NCBI RefSeq assembly: GCF_018070565.1
Contig: NZ_JAGPXL010000007.1
Coordinates: forward strand, 124,001 to 188,000
Direction: 5' to 3'
DNA from: Streptomyces sp. B93
GTDB lineage: Bacteria > Actinomycetota > Actinomycetes > Streptomycetales > Streptomycetaceae
DNA length: 64,000 nt
Under the pieces are notes generated by a model. That model was not told where the DNA came from. It worked only from the letters and a program-made list of their open reading frames with translations, and made no database searches. The number at the start of each line of letters is the position of its first letter. Within the stretch, counting starts at the first letter, position 1. Positions 1-8,803 of this stretch are shown here, piece by piece. The position numbers and the translations under genes are program-made.

Positions 1-926
1 GACCATTCCTCGGGGGCCGCCGTGCCGGGTGGCCGCAGGGCGCCGTCCATGGCGACGGTGGCGGGGCCCGCGGCCTCCTCGGCGGGCCAGGGACGGCCGA
101 CGTCGACGGTCCGGGTGCCGAGTCCGGACTCGGCGGCGGGCCGGAAGCGCAGCCGTCGGGCGAGTTCCTCGAAGGTGCCCGCCTGCCCCGTACGGAAGGT
201 CCACCAGTGGTAGACGGGCAGGTCGACGGTGTCCCGGCCGGGGACGGGCCAGGCGTCCGCGGTGGCCGCCGCCCGGAACGTCACGTCGAGGCCCGCGTCC
301 CGGCCCGCCGCGGTGGCCGGCACCACCGCGGCGATCCAGCCGCGGCCCGGGGCCAGCCGGCGCGGACACAGCAGCCGTCCGACGACACCCGCCGAGTGGA
401 GGCGCACGCCCTGTTCCACAAGCCGGCGGGCGCCGTCGAGGCCGGTGACCTCGTCGGGCAGTCGTGCCTCCACGTGGGTCCAGGCCCACCGTTCGGCCAA
501 GGGGGGCAGCGCGGCGACCGGCGCGGTGAGGACGGGCAGGGGGTGCCCGGGGCGGGGTGGGGCGGCCTCGTCCTCGGCCAGCACGATCAGCGCGATCCAG
601 GGTTGCGGGGTGGTTCCGCCCGCGGTGGCCACCGTGCCCGGAGACAGCAGCCAGGGCAGGTCGGCGTGGGCCAGTTCCACGCTCGCCAGCACGTTCTCCG
701 CCGCATCGGGCGTGCCGGGCGGCGGTTCCTCGCGCAGCACCATCGAGCGGTCGAAGCCGAGCACCTCGCCGGGCCCGACCAGCGACAGCCGCGGTCCCTC
801 CACCTCCGGCTCCTCGCGGCGGCCCTCGATGTCCCGGAGGAACCGCACCGCCGTGCGCAGCTGCTGTCCGTCGGCGGACGCGGCGGCGCCGACCCGCACG
901 GAGGAGAAGAACCAACGCGTGCTCAT
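1..926 (-). CDS. Hypothetical protein, 3' end beyond the window
   Basis: Leftward open frame starting at ATG 926-924 (MSTRWFFSSVRVG) and running without a stop off the left edge, about 308 codons visible. It is rich in Ala, Pro, Arg and Trp and has a segment (VDLPVYHWWTFRTG) that I associate with uncharacterised large actinobacterial proteins, but I know no function. There is no signal peptide or membrane segment in the visible part. It lies 40 nt after the DUF6603-like gene and is probably in one operon with it and the WD40 gene. An alternative ATG at 970 overlapping the upstream stop opens only a 15-codon frame, so 926 is preferred. What it does cannot be said from sequence. Confidence 0.7.
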   Translation of the reverse strand, partial: MSTRWFFSSVRVGAAASADGQQLRTAVRFLRDIEGRREEPEVEGPRLSLVGPGEVLGFDRSMVLREEPPPGTPDAAENVLASVELAHADLPWLLSPGTVATAGGTTPQPWIALIVLAEDEAAPPRPGHPLPVLTAPVAALPPLAERWAWTHVEARLPDEVTGLDGARRLVEQGVRLHSAGVVGRLLCPRRLAPGRGWIAAVVPATAAGRDAGLDVTFRAAATADAWPVPGRDTVDLPVYHWWTFRTGQAGTFEELARRLRFRPAAESGLGTRTVDVGRPWPAEEAAGPATVAMDGALRPPGTAAPEEW

Positions 927-966
927 ACGACGCCCCCGACGGGCCGGAGCGTGGTGCGGGGCGCGG

Positions 967-3864
967 TCATCGGCCCACCTCCCAGCTCTCGACGAGCCGC
1001 AACGCCTCCTGCGGCTGATCGAGCCGGCCGCTCATCGCGTCCCAGGCGTCGGCGGTGGCGTCAACCAGGGTGACGTCGTCCAGCAGCGGCTGCAGCGAAT
1101 CGGTGGCGGCCACGCTCAGCTTGGCGGGGCGCACCTTGACGGCCGCTTCGGGTGTACGCCACCGCTCGAGCCGTTCGGCGGTGCTGACTCCGAACATTGA
1201 CTCGCGGCGGAACAGCCCGGGCCAGAGGGAGAACTGCCGCTCGTCCAGCGGGGGTTCGTAGCCGGTCTCGTAGCCGTCGTCCACGCGGTGTCCGACGCCG
1301 ACGACGGCGCCGTCGCCGCGGGCCCGCAGTCCGCTCGCGCGGCTGATGAAGGCGGGCTCGCTGAGCTGGGCGTCCTCGGTGAGGTCGAAGAACTCGCCGG
1401 GCACGAACCGCTCGGACAGCGAGGGGAGTCCGGCGGCGGGCTGGGGGACGCCGAGGGTGATCTCCTTGACCGTCCAGGTCTGCGCCGGTACCGGCCGTCG
1501 TTCGAACCGGGTGATCGGCACTCCCAGCGGGACCACGCGCTGGGAAACGCGCAGAGTGGCGTCGGGGTGCACGAGGGTGCCCCGGTTCAGCCTCTCGTTC
1601 GCCTCCCCGGTGAACACCAGCGCGGTGCGTTCGGCGGTCGGCCGCTCCGCCGCCCAGGCCTTGGACTCGGCCAGTTCGGGGGTCAGTGCCTCGATCGGAT
1701 CGCGTCCGGGCTTCGGCCTGACGGCGGGCGGCGAGCCCCAGCGGACGTCGAAGTCCAGCTCGACGTCCCAGAACAGCACCGAGATGCTGCCGGTGCCGAA
1801 GGCGTGCCAGGGGGCGGGCCCCTCCAGTGTGAAGTCCAGGGCGATCCCGGCCAGTCGGCGCCCGAAGGCGCGTACGGCCACTCCGGCGCGTACGTGCACG
1901 GAGAACGCGAACACGGGGTCGAAGACGAACAGCGCGTCCATTCCCAGCCAGCCCGTCACACCGCAGCCCGCGATCGTGGCGTCGAGCTGTACCTGGCCGC
2001 CGAACATCACCGCGTTGGAGGTGACCGCGAAGTAGGCCTCCATGCGAAGTCCCCAGCCCTGCCCGGGGGCCAGGTCCACCTGGAGGCGGTTCAGCGCGGG
2101 CACCCGGGCGGGGCGGGCGTAGCGGGGGTGGAAACCACCGGCGGACAGGACGAACTCCGGCTGCGGGCCACCACGTACGAGCAGATACATCTCGCCGCGC
2201 ACGGCGAGCCCGACGATCCACGAACCGGACAGCGACACCAGCAGTTCGACCAGCGGTTCGGCCGGTTCGACCCGGCCGAGCACACTGGCCTGGAGGCGGA
2301 CGAGCGGCACGTCCGGGTCGGGCAGCCCGACCAGCAGCCGTCCCAGCAGCAGGGCGCGGGCCGGTGCGGGCAGTTCGAGGATGAGTGCCCCGGACAGGGA
2401 GACCATCCGACCGCCCCAGTTGAGGCGGAGCATCGGCCCGACCAGGACGCGACCGGAGGCGACCGGGAACGCCGAGCCGAGCGAGCCGATGATTTCCTGG
2501 GCGCGTTCCACCGCGCGGTCGGGGAACAGCACATGGTCGGCGTTGCCGTCACCGACGAGTTGCTGGAGGGCGGTGAGGTCGGCGCGCCGGTTCACCCCGA
2601 CCAGACCGCCGACCGCGTCCAGGGCGAAGCCCAGGCCGAGTTGGATGCCGGGGGTCGGAAAGCGGGCGGCGAGCAGCGCCAGGAAGCTGGTGGGGCCCTT
2701 GCCGTCGGGCGGCCGGAACAGGGCGACCGCCTGGACGCGGAGCACGCCGAGGTCGATGGAGATCAGGCCGCCGTAGCCCTCGTCGGGGGTGCGCCGGACC
2801 AGGCCGCCGCCGGAGATGGGCGGCACCTTCAACTCGGTGCCGATGCCGTCCGGGAACAGCTCACGCAGCCTGCTCGGGTCGAGGCCGGGACGGTTCGCCG
2901 GGGCGAACGTGACGGGCAGTTCGATCCCGGCGCGTTCCAGGTGGACGCTCAAGGGCAGGCCCGGGAGTCCGGCGCTGGCCGACACGGACACGGCCAGCCG
3001 TGGCTCGCCCCCGTCCACGGTCAGCTCCAGGGCGGCGCCCCTGCTGGACACCGCCGGGGCGTTCAGCCGGAGCGGCAGGGGGACGTTGAGGCCGCCGGTG
3101 CCGGCGAAGCGCAGGCCCGCGGCCCGGTCGGCGCGCAGGACGACGGGCGCGGGCGGCCCCGACATGGGGCTCGCGCCGCCGATGCCGAGGAGGCGGGCGA
3201 GCGCGGCCGGGAGCACGGCCGCGGTGAACCCCCGCAACTCCAGTTCGGCGGCCGAGGGGGTGCCCGGCTCCGAGGTCACGGCCAGCGCGATGCCGTCGAC
3301 GCTCACGCCGGGACCGTCGGTCATTCCGGCGGTGAGCCTGCCGGTGCGGCGCAGCCGGATCGCGGCGCTGCCACCGGGCGGCGCGGGCGGCAGGCCCGGT
3401 CCGAAGGCGGCGTCCCAGCCCTGGGCGGCGGTGACGGTCGCCTCCGCGCTCCACGGCCCGTGGACGGTCTGGGGCAGGGTCAGGGCGGCCCCGGGGGTGA
3501 CCACCACGTCGAACACCGGTCCGTCCGGGGTCACGCCGAGCACGGCGCGTCCGCCCGCGGCACCGGCCGGGTCGGCGAGCACCAGGGCCACGCCGAGGGG
3601 CGCGCCGGGGGCCCGCCGCCAGCCGTGCAGCCGTACCGGCGAGGCGGCGTCGAGGTCGCCGAGTGTCTCCCGTACCAGCTCCACCAGCGAGTTGCCGGGC
3701 GGCAGCTTGTCGTGCGCGGCGAGCAGGCGCCCCGCCAGCACCGTTCCGGCGGCCGAGGGGTCCTCGCCGGGTTCGGGCAGGGAGCGGACGAGGCCGTCGA
3801 CGGCGTCCGCGGCCAGTGCGCGCAGTTGGCCGGCGACCTGTTGGAGGAGTGCGTGCGGGTCCAT
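967..3864 (-). CDS. DUF6603-like large beta-rich protein
   Basis: 965 codons from ATG 3864. The central and C-terminal part (roughly residues 420-720) has the alternating hydrophobic and glycine pattern, with FAVTSNAVMFGG and LEGPAPWHAFGTGSISVLFW, that I recognise as the DUF6603 type; the fold looks all-beta. The N-terminal 60 residues look helical. There is no signal peptide or transmembrane helix. It starts 6 nt after the WD40 gene stop, so the two are almost certainly co-transcribed and perhaps translationally coupled (GGGGATGAG upstream). The role of DUF6603 proteins is not established as far as I know. The repeated beta pattern could fit a structural or scaffold protein; this is inference. 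Confidence 0.75.
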   Translation of the reverse strand: MDPHALLQQVAGQLRALAADAVDGLVRSLPEPGEDPSAAGTVLAGRLLAAHDKLPPGNSLVELVRETLGDLDAASPVRLHGWRRAPGAPLGVALVLADPAGAAGGRAVLGVTPDGPVFDVVVTPGAALTLPQTVHGPWSAEATVTAAQGWDAAFGPGLPPAPPGGSAAIRLRRTGRLTAGMTDGPGVSVDGIALAVTSEPGTPSAAELELRGFTAAVLPAALARLLGIGGASPMSGPPAPVVLRADRAAGLRFAGTGGLNVPLPLRLNAPAVSSRGAALELTVDGGEPRLAVSVSASAGLPGLPLSVHLERAGIELPVTFAPANRPGLDPSRLRELFPDGIGTELKVPPISGGGLVRRTPDEGYGGLISIDLGVLRVQAVALFRPPDGKGPTSFLALLAARFPTPGIQLGLGFALDAVGGLVGVNRRADLTALQQLVGDGNADHVLFPDRAVERAQEIIGSLGSAFPVASGRVLVGPMLRLNWGGRMVSLSGALILELPAPARALLLGRLLVGLPDPDVPLVRLQASVLGRVEPAEPLVELLVSLSGSWIVGLAVRGEMYLLVRGGPQPEFVLSAGGFHPRYARPARVPALNRLQVDLAPGQGWGLRMEAYFAVTSNAVMFGGQVQLDATIAGCGVTGWLGMDALFVFDPVFAFSVHVRAGVAVRAFGRRLAGIALDFTLEGPAPWHAFGTGSISVLFWDVELDFDVRWGSPPAVRPKPGRDPIEALTPELAESKAWAAERPTAERTALVFTGEANERLNRGTLVHPDATLRVSQRVVPLGVPITRFERRPVPAQTWTVKEITLGVPQPAAGLPSLSERFVPGEFFDLTEDAQLSEPAFISRASGLRARGDGAVVGVGHRVDDGYETGYEPPLDERQFSLWPGLFRRESMFGVSTAERLERWRTPEAAVKVRPAKLSVAATDSLQPLLDDVTLVDATADAWDAMSGRLDQPQEALRLVESWEVGR

Positions 3865-3870
3865 GGCGGC

Positions 3871-4944
3871 TCATCCCCGGTGTGCTTCGCCGTTGTCGAT
3901 CACGAGGGCGCCGTTCACGGTGCCGACGCCCAGCCAGCGGCCGTCCGGGCTGAACCGCAGTGCCAGCACCTCGTCGGTGGGCACGGTGTACAGCTCCTTG
4001 CCCTCGATGTCGAACAGCCGTACGACGTTGTCGATGGAGGCGCTGGCCGCGTGCTTGCCGTTCGGGCTGAACGCGACCTGGGTGACGGCTCCGAAGCTCT
4101 CCTCCTCCGGGTGGCCGGGGTCCAGTTTCGGCGCCCGGCCCCGTTCGACGCCGGTGTCCGCGTCCAGGACCCGGGCGAGCCCGTCGGAGCCGCCGACCAC
4201 CGTCCATCTGCCCTTGGGGTCGAAGGCCAGGCAGTTCGGGGCGGTGACCTGGTCGTCGATGTCCTCCGGGGTGGGCCACACCTGCTTGCCGGTCTGTGCC
4301 TCGAACATCCGGGTGGTGTCGTCGGCGGCACAGCACAGCACGTTCAGCCCGTCCGGGCTGAACGCGACGGCGAGGACGGCGTCCTCCGGGGTGAGCCGCG
4401 AGACCTGCTCGCCGGTGGCCAGGTCGTGCACCCGGGCGGATCCGGCGTGCTGGTGGTTGCCGCCGTGGCGTTCGTCGACGGCGAGCGCGACCCTCGTGCC
4501 GTCCCGGCTCAGGTCCACATCGGCGATCTGCGGAGGGTCGACGGTGATGCGCTGCTGCATCTCCCCGGTGGCCTGGTCGAGTACGGCGACCAGGGTGTCG
4601 GTGGCCGCGATCAGCCGCCCGTCCGGGGCGAACCGCACGGAGTTCACCGAGTTGCCCGGGGCGAGCGGTCCCTGCCAGAGGGCCGTGCCGGTGGCGCTGT
4701 CCCGCAGGAACACCTGCTCGAAGTCGGTCACGGCGATCCTGGTGCCGTCCGGGCTGAAGGCGATGCCGGACACGGATCCATCGGTGGGCACCTCCAGCGG
4801 CGGTGGCCCGATGCCGACCGACCGCACCCGCAGCTGGGTGTCGCTGCCGCCGCTGGCGAAGCGCTTGTTGTCGGGGCTGAACGCGACGGCCTGGACGGAG
4901 CCGTCCTGGAGGGCCCGCAGGGCGACGGTACCGGGCTCGCTCAT
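3871..4944 (-). CDS. WD40 repeat beta-propeller protein
   Basis: 357 aa from ATG 4944 (MSEPGTVALRAL), chosen because GAGGAGGAC lies just upstream; a longer upstream reading frame has the composition of non-coding antisense. About eight repeats of the form 'VxAVAFSPDG...' followed by 'ASGGSDTQLRV'-like strands are visible, for example VQAVAFSPDNKRFASGG, VTQVAFSPNGKHAASAS and VLALRFSPDGRWLGVG, enough for a complete seven- or eight-bladed propeller. No kinase, protease or signal peptide is fused. WD40 propellers are protein-interaction platforms, so it may scaffold its two downstream neighbours; that is inference from context. It is the first gene of the leftward set. Confidence 0.85.
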   Translation of the reverse strand: MSEPGTVALRALQDGSVQAVAFSPDNKRFASGGSDTQLRVRSVGIGPPPLEVPTDGSVSGIAFSPDGTRIAVTDFEQVFLRDSATGTALWQGPLAPGNSVNSVRFAPDGRLIAATDTLVAVLDQATGEMQQRITVDPPQIADVDLSRDGTRVALAVDERHGGNHQHAGSARVHDLATGEQVSRLTPEDAVLAVAFSPDGLNVLCCAADDTTRMFEAQTGKQVWPTPEDIDDQVTAPNCLAFDPKGRWTVVGGSDGLARVLDADTGVERGRAPKLDPGHPEEESFGAVTQVAFSPNGKHAASASIDNVVRLFDIEGKELYTVPTDEVLALRFSPDGRWLGVGTVNGALVIDNGEAHRG

Positions 4945-5531
4945 GGGCGGGTCCTCCTCGTGCCGGGATGTGCCTGGCGGACGGGCGCAAGACGTCGACG
5001 AGCCTTCAGCCGTCGCGCGCGTCGATCCGCTGTCCGCGGAAGTCGCATCGATCTTGAGGAAGGGGCCGGGCGTTCCGAGACGCGGGAGCCGGGCAGTTCC
5101 GGGCCGCCGTCGCCGTGTACGAGAACTGGTGCGGCGCGCCCTTCGCCGCGGCGGCGGTGTCGGCGGACCGGCGTCGGCGAACACCGTGTCGGTCTCGGAT
5201 TCGCGCGTCTCGAACTCGCCGCCGCAGCACACCTCGGGCGGCGTGCGCTTGCTACAACTCACCAGCCTAGCCCGAATGTCCACGCTCGCCACATCGGCCC
5301 GCGGCGACTCGATGACCCCGTCGACCAGCGCACGGGTACTGGGCGCCCTCGCGCTCGGCGGGGATGGTGCGGGGGGTCGTAGCGGACGTGCTCGCCGTCG
5401 CGGAAGGACAACGCGAGGGCGACGTCGCGACGAGCACCCGGTCCACGACGGTCGCATGGCGGGGCGTTCCAGGTGGTGCCAGCATGGAAGTGGTGCTAGG
5501 CGCCGCTCCACTGTCGTGAGAGGGGATGCTC
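4945..5531. promoter_or_regulatory. Divergent intergenic region
   Basis: 587 nt separate the leftward WD40 gene from the rightward lipase gene, so promoters for both must lie here. Open frames on both strands across it have antisense-like arginine-rich composition and no family resemblance. A relatively AT-richer stretch near 5240-5285 is a possible promoter zone for the leftward genes, but I cannot assign hexamers confidently. A GTGGTGC heptamer occurs at 5473-5479 and again at 5490-5496; its meaning is unknown. Confidence 0.4.
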
Positions 5532-6779
5532 ATGGCCAAGCGTCTGGCCGTCTGCTGCGACGGCACCTGGAACTTCGCCGACCAGCCGAGCAAGACCAAC
5601 GTCGCCAAGGTCGCCCTGTCGGTGATCCCCGGAACCGCCGCGGGACGGGAGCAGCGCGTCTACTACCACGGCGGCGTCGGCACCCACCGGCGCGAACGGG
5701 TGCAGGGCGGCGCGTTCGGTGTGGGTCTGTCCCGGAACGTCGTCGACGCCTACCGCTTCCTCGTCGAGACCTACGAGCCCGACGACGAGCTGTTCCTCTT
5801 CGGCTTCAGCCGGGGCGCCTTCACCGCCCGGAGCCTGGCGGGGCTGATCCTCAACAGCGGCATCCTGCGCCGCGACCATGCCGACCGGATCCCTGAGGCC
5901 TGGGCCCTGTACCGGGACCGGATCGAGCAACCCAAGGGCGCCGCCGCCACGTTGTTCCGCCGCTCCTACGCCCGCGAGACGGAGATCAACTTCATCGGGG
6001 TGTGGGACACGGTAGGTTCGCTGGGCATCCCGATGCCGAGCGAACCGTGGCTCCAGCCGTACGCGACCCGGTTCAACCGCCGCTGGGCGTTCCACGACAC
6101 GGAGCTGAGCAGCTGGGTCCGCGCGGCCTTCCACGCGCTGGCCGTCGACGAGCAGCGCTCGGCGTTCCGGCCGACCCTGTGGCACCAGCGGCCCGGAGCC
6201 GACCAGCAGGGCCAGGAGCTGAAGCAGGTGTGGTTCGCCGGGGTGCACAGCGATGTCGGCGGCAGCTACACGGAGACCGGGCTGTCCGACATCGCCCTGC
6301 TGTGGATGGTCGACCAGGCCCGCAGATACGGCTTGGAGTTCGACGTGGACGTCCTCAGTGAGGCCGGGCCCAGGGTGATGCGGCCCGAGGCGAGCACCGA
6401 CTTCCGCGTACGGCCCGATGGTTCGGGGCCGCTGCACTCCTCCCGGACCGGCATGTACCGCCTGGCGAAGCCGTTGCACCGGCCGATCGGCGAGGCGGCG
6501 AACGACAAGGGTGAACTCGACGGCAACGAGTTCCTGGCGGTGCCGGCCAAGGAGCGGTACGACCGCGACACGGGCTACCGGCCGCCGCAGCTGGAGCGGT
6601 ATCTCGCGGCCCAGGAGCGGGTGCGGCTGGAGCCGGTGCTGTTGCCGGGCCTCGCCGCCGGTCTGCCGCCCATGCCCCCCGGGCCGTCCGGGGCGTCCGG
6701 GGCGTCCGGGGCGTCCGGGGCGTCCGGGGCAGCGGTCGCGGCGCCGCAGCCTCCCGAGAAGCGGCCCCGGACCCCCTGA
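5532..6779 (+). CDS. DUF2235 / Tle1-like alpha-beta hydrolase (probable phospholipase)
   Basis: 415 aa. The second ATG (5532) is chosen over 5526 because AGAGGGG lies directly against 5526 but about 6 nt before 5532. The start AKRLAVCCDGTWN is typical of DUF2235, the family containing type VI secretion lipase effectors of the Tle1 class. The nucleophile elbow FGFSRG puts the likely catalytic Ser at residue 93; a likely acid lies in HSDVGG (Asp 241). Family knowledge suggests phospholipid or ester hydrolysis. No signal peptide is visible. The C-terminus carries a Gly-Ala-Ser tripeptide repeat encoded by 9-bp tandem repeats, then a charged tail. It sits 40 nt before a phospholipase D gene, suggesting both act on membranes. 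Confidence 0.85.
   Translation: MAKRLAVCCDGTWNFADQPSKTNVAKVALSVIPGTAAGREQRVYYHGGVGTHRRERVQGGAFGVGLSRNVVDAYRFLVETYEPDDELFLFGFSRGAFTARSLAGLILNSGILRRDHADRIPEAWALYRDRIEQPKGAAATLFRRSYARETEINFIGVWDTVGSLGIPMPSEPWLQPYATRFNRRWAFHDTELSSWVRAAFHALAVDEQRSAFRPTLWHQRPGADQQGQELKQVWFAGVHSDVGGSYTETGLSDIALLWMVDQARRYGLEFDVDVLSEAGPRVMRPEASTDFRVRPDGSGPLHSSRTGMYRLAKPLHRPIGEAANDKGELDGNEFLAVPAKERYDRDTGYRPPQLERYLAAQERVRLEPVLLPGLAAGLPPMPPGPSGASGASGASGASGAAVAAPQPPEKRPRTP
6681..6725 (+). repeat. 9-bp tandem repeat (Gly-Ala-Ser) in the lipase gene
   Basis: Four perfect copies of ggggcgtcc at 6690-6725, preceded by a near copy (gggccgtcc) at 6681. In frame they encode Gly-Pro-Ser then four Gly-Ala-Ser triplets, a collagen-like low-complexity linker near the C-terminus. 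Such repeats can expand or contract by slippage. Confidence 0.9.
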
Positions 6780-6819
6780 GGGCAGGGCCCGGCACGTCCG
6801 AGAGGCAAGGAGATCCGGG

Positions 6820-8766
6820 ATGCTCACCTGCACGCTCTTCGCCGGCGACACGCTGCTGCAAGCTGTCGCCGACGACCAGGACCGCATCTCCCGGACCCGG
6901 CACCGGAGGAATCCGGCGGTGCGCAAGGTGCAGATCGCCCTGCTCGACCGGGACCCGGGCTGTCTGCCCCGGTTCGGCGCGGACGGGGACTACGGCGACG
7001 AGACGGCCCGCGCGGTGGCCCGCTTCAAGATCGAGGTACTGGGCGTCCCGCCGGCCGAGGTGATCGACGACGTCGGCCCGCTGACGGTCCGCACGCTGGA
7101 CGAGTTGCAGGCCGCCGCCGAACGCCCGCCCGAGCCGGGCGTCACGCCCGAGGAATGGCTGCTGACCGGCGCCGAACTCGGACCCTTCCGGTCTCCCGCC
7201 TTCACCCGCGACAACGTGGTCGACTTCTTCGTCGACGCCGAGGCGTACTACAACCTGCTGGCCGACCGCCTGGACGCCCTGCTCGCCGGGGACCGGGTGC
7301 TGTTCGCCGGCTGGCGGTTCTCACCCGAGCAGCTGCTGCGCCCGACGGTCACCGGCTCCCCGGGGGTCCTCGACCGGCTGCGCAAGCTCCGCGCCGACGG
7401 CATCGTCGTACGGGCCCTGCTGTACGGCTCGCACTTCTCCACTCTTCCCGTGCGCAGGCCCAGGGTGCCGACCCTGCCGTCCAAGGACAACTTCGACTTC
7501 CGAACCGGCCTGGTCGACGCGGGCGCCCAGGCGATCCTCGACGCCAGGGTGGGTCACTTCGGCTCCCACCACCAGAAGTGCGCGGTCGTGCAGGGCGCCG
7601 CCGAGGGCCCGTGCGCGTTCGTCGGCGGGATCGACGTGTGTCTCGACCGCTGGGACAACGGCGCCCACGTCGATCCCCCCGTACGACAGCGCGAGCCGGA
7701 CTTCCTGGGGACGAAGATCTCCCTGCCGGGCTGGCACGACGTGCAGTGCGCGGTGTTCGGACCGGCCGTCGGCCAGATCTGGCAAAGCCTGGTCCAACGC
7801 TGGAACGACCCCACCCCGCCCAGCCGCATCGACGCCCCGCCCGTCCCGGTCCCGCAGTCCGAGGCACCCGGACCACCGACACGGTCGGGCACCCAGGCGG
7901 TGCAGGTCCTGCGCACCCTCACCTGCAAGGGCGTCTACTCCTTCCTGCCGGGTGGCGAGTTCACCGTCACGGCCGCCTACCGCAAGGCGATACGCCGGGC
8001 GCGGCACTACATCTACATCGAGGACCAGTACCTGTGGCCCTCCCCCCTCGTCGAGGACCTGCGGGACGCCGCGGGCCGGGGCGTCCAGCTCATCCTGGTC
8101 ACCGCCCGCGACTTCGACGCGCCGGGGCTCAAGGACGCCCACGAGGCACTGCGTACGGAGGCGTTGCAGCGCATCGCCTCGGCCGCCCCGGCGCGTGTCC
8201 ACTGCTTCCACCTGGAGCAGGCGGCGAGTTCGGCGCAGATCTACGTCCACGCGAAGCTGCTGATCGCAGACGACCAGTACGCCGCCGCGGGCAGCGCCAA
8301 TCTGAACTTCCGCTCCCATACCACTGATTCCGAACTGCATCTCGGGGTCTTCGACACGGACCTCGCGGACGGCACCATGGGGGGCGCGCCGCACCGGGTG
8401 GGGGTGTCCGTCCGTGACCTGCGCGCCCAGATCTGGGGCGAGCACCTCAACGAGGACCCGGCCCTGCACCAGGACGCCCTGGCGGGCCTCGCGCGCATGC
8501 CCACCGGGGGCGGCAAGACCGGACACCTGGTCAGCTTCGCCGTGCCCGCGCAGATGCCGGCCGTGGACTGGCGCGAGACGGTACGGGAACTGCTGCGCAG
8601 CATCCAGCACATGGAGAACTGGCAGCTTCTGGCACCCGTGGTGCTCGGCCCGCTGGCCCTCCCCGTCACCCTGGTACCGGACATGGACCTCGGCGTTCTC
8701 GCCGACGCCATCCCGAACCCGGAGTCGTTCCTGCGGGACCTGCTCAATCCGCGCACTGTCTGCTGA
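6820..8766 (+). CDS. Phospholipase D family protein with N-terminal peptidoglycan-binding-like domain
   Basis: 648 aa from ATG 6820, with AAGGAG 7 nt upstream. Residues ~25-90 (RKVQIALLDRDPGC...DGDYGDETARAVARFK) resemble a peptidoglycan-binding helical repeat. Two PLD phosphodiesterase motifs follow: HxK at H251/K253 before GGID, and a complete HxKx4D at H476/K478/D483 followed by GSANLN. EDQYLWP between them is typical of eukaryote-like PLDs. Expected activity is hydrolysis or transfer at phospholipid phosphodiesters through a phospho-His intermediate. The first motif lacks a clear Asp in the standard place, which is common in long PLDs. No signal peptide is visible. It follows the DUF2235 lipase in the same direction. 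Confidence 0.9.
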   Translation: MLTCTLFAGDTLLQAVADDQDRISRTRHRRNPAVRKVQIALLDRDPGCLPRFGADGDYGDETARAVARFKIEVLGVPPAEVIDDVGPLTVRTLDELQAAAERPPEPGVTPEEWLLTGAELGPFRSPAFTRDNVVDFFVDAEAYYNLLADRLDALLAGDRVLFAGWRFSPEQLLRPTVTGSPGVLDRLRKLRADGIVVRALLYGSHFSTLPVRRPRVPTLPSKDNFDFRTGLVDAGAQAILDARVGHFGSHHQKCAVVQGAAEGPCAFVGGIDVCLDRWDNGAHVDPPVRQREPDFLGTKISLPGWHDVQCAVFGPAVGQIWQSLVQRWNDPTPPSRIDAPPVPVPQSEAPGPPTRSGTQAVQVLRTLTCKGVYSFLPGGEFTVTAAYRKAIRRARHYIYIEDQYLWPSPLVEDLRDAAGRGVQLILVTARDFDAPGLKDAHEALRTEALQRIASAAPARVHCFHLEQAASSAQIYVHAKLLIADDQYAAAGSANLNFRSHTTDSELHLGVFDTDLADGTMGGAPHRVGVSVRDLRAQIWGEHLNEDPALHQDALAGLARMPTGGGKTGHLVSFAVPAQMPAVDWRETVRELLRSIQHMENWQLLAPVVLGPLALPVTLVPDMDLGVLADAIPNPESFLRDLLNPRTVC

Positions 8767-8803
8767 GGATGCCTCAGGACGGGCAGGACGGGGGTGTCGT
8801 CCG

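Noticed and set aside
1288..5382. A 1364-codon open frame on the + strand
   Set aside because: It is antisense to the WD40 and DUF6603-like genes, Gly/Arg/Asp-rich and without domain similarity; the opposite strand has clear repeats and ribosome binding sites.
2789..5896. A 1035-codon + strand frame reaching into the lipase gene
   Set aside because: Ser/Arg/Pro-rich composition typical of antisense reading of high-GC DNA, and it overlaps three well-supported genes.
5532..8766. A type VI secretion locus
   Set aside because: Only effector-like lipases are present; no Hcp, VgrG, sheath or baseplate gene lies in the window, and the organism type is Gram-positive.
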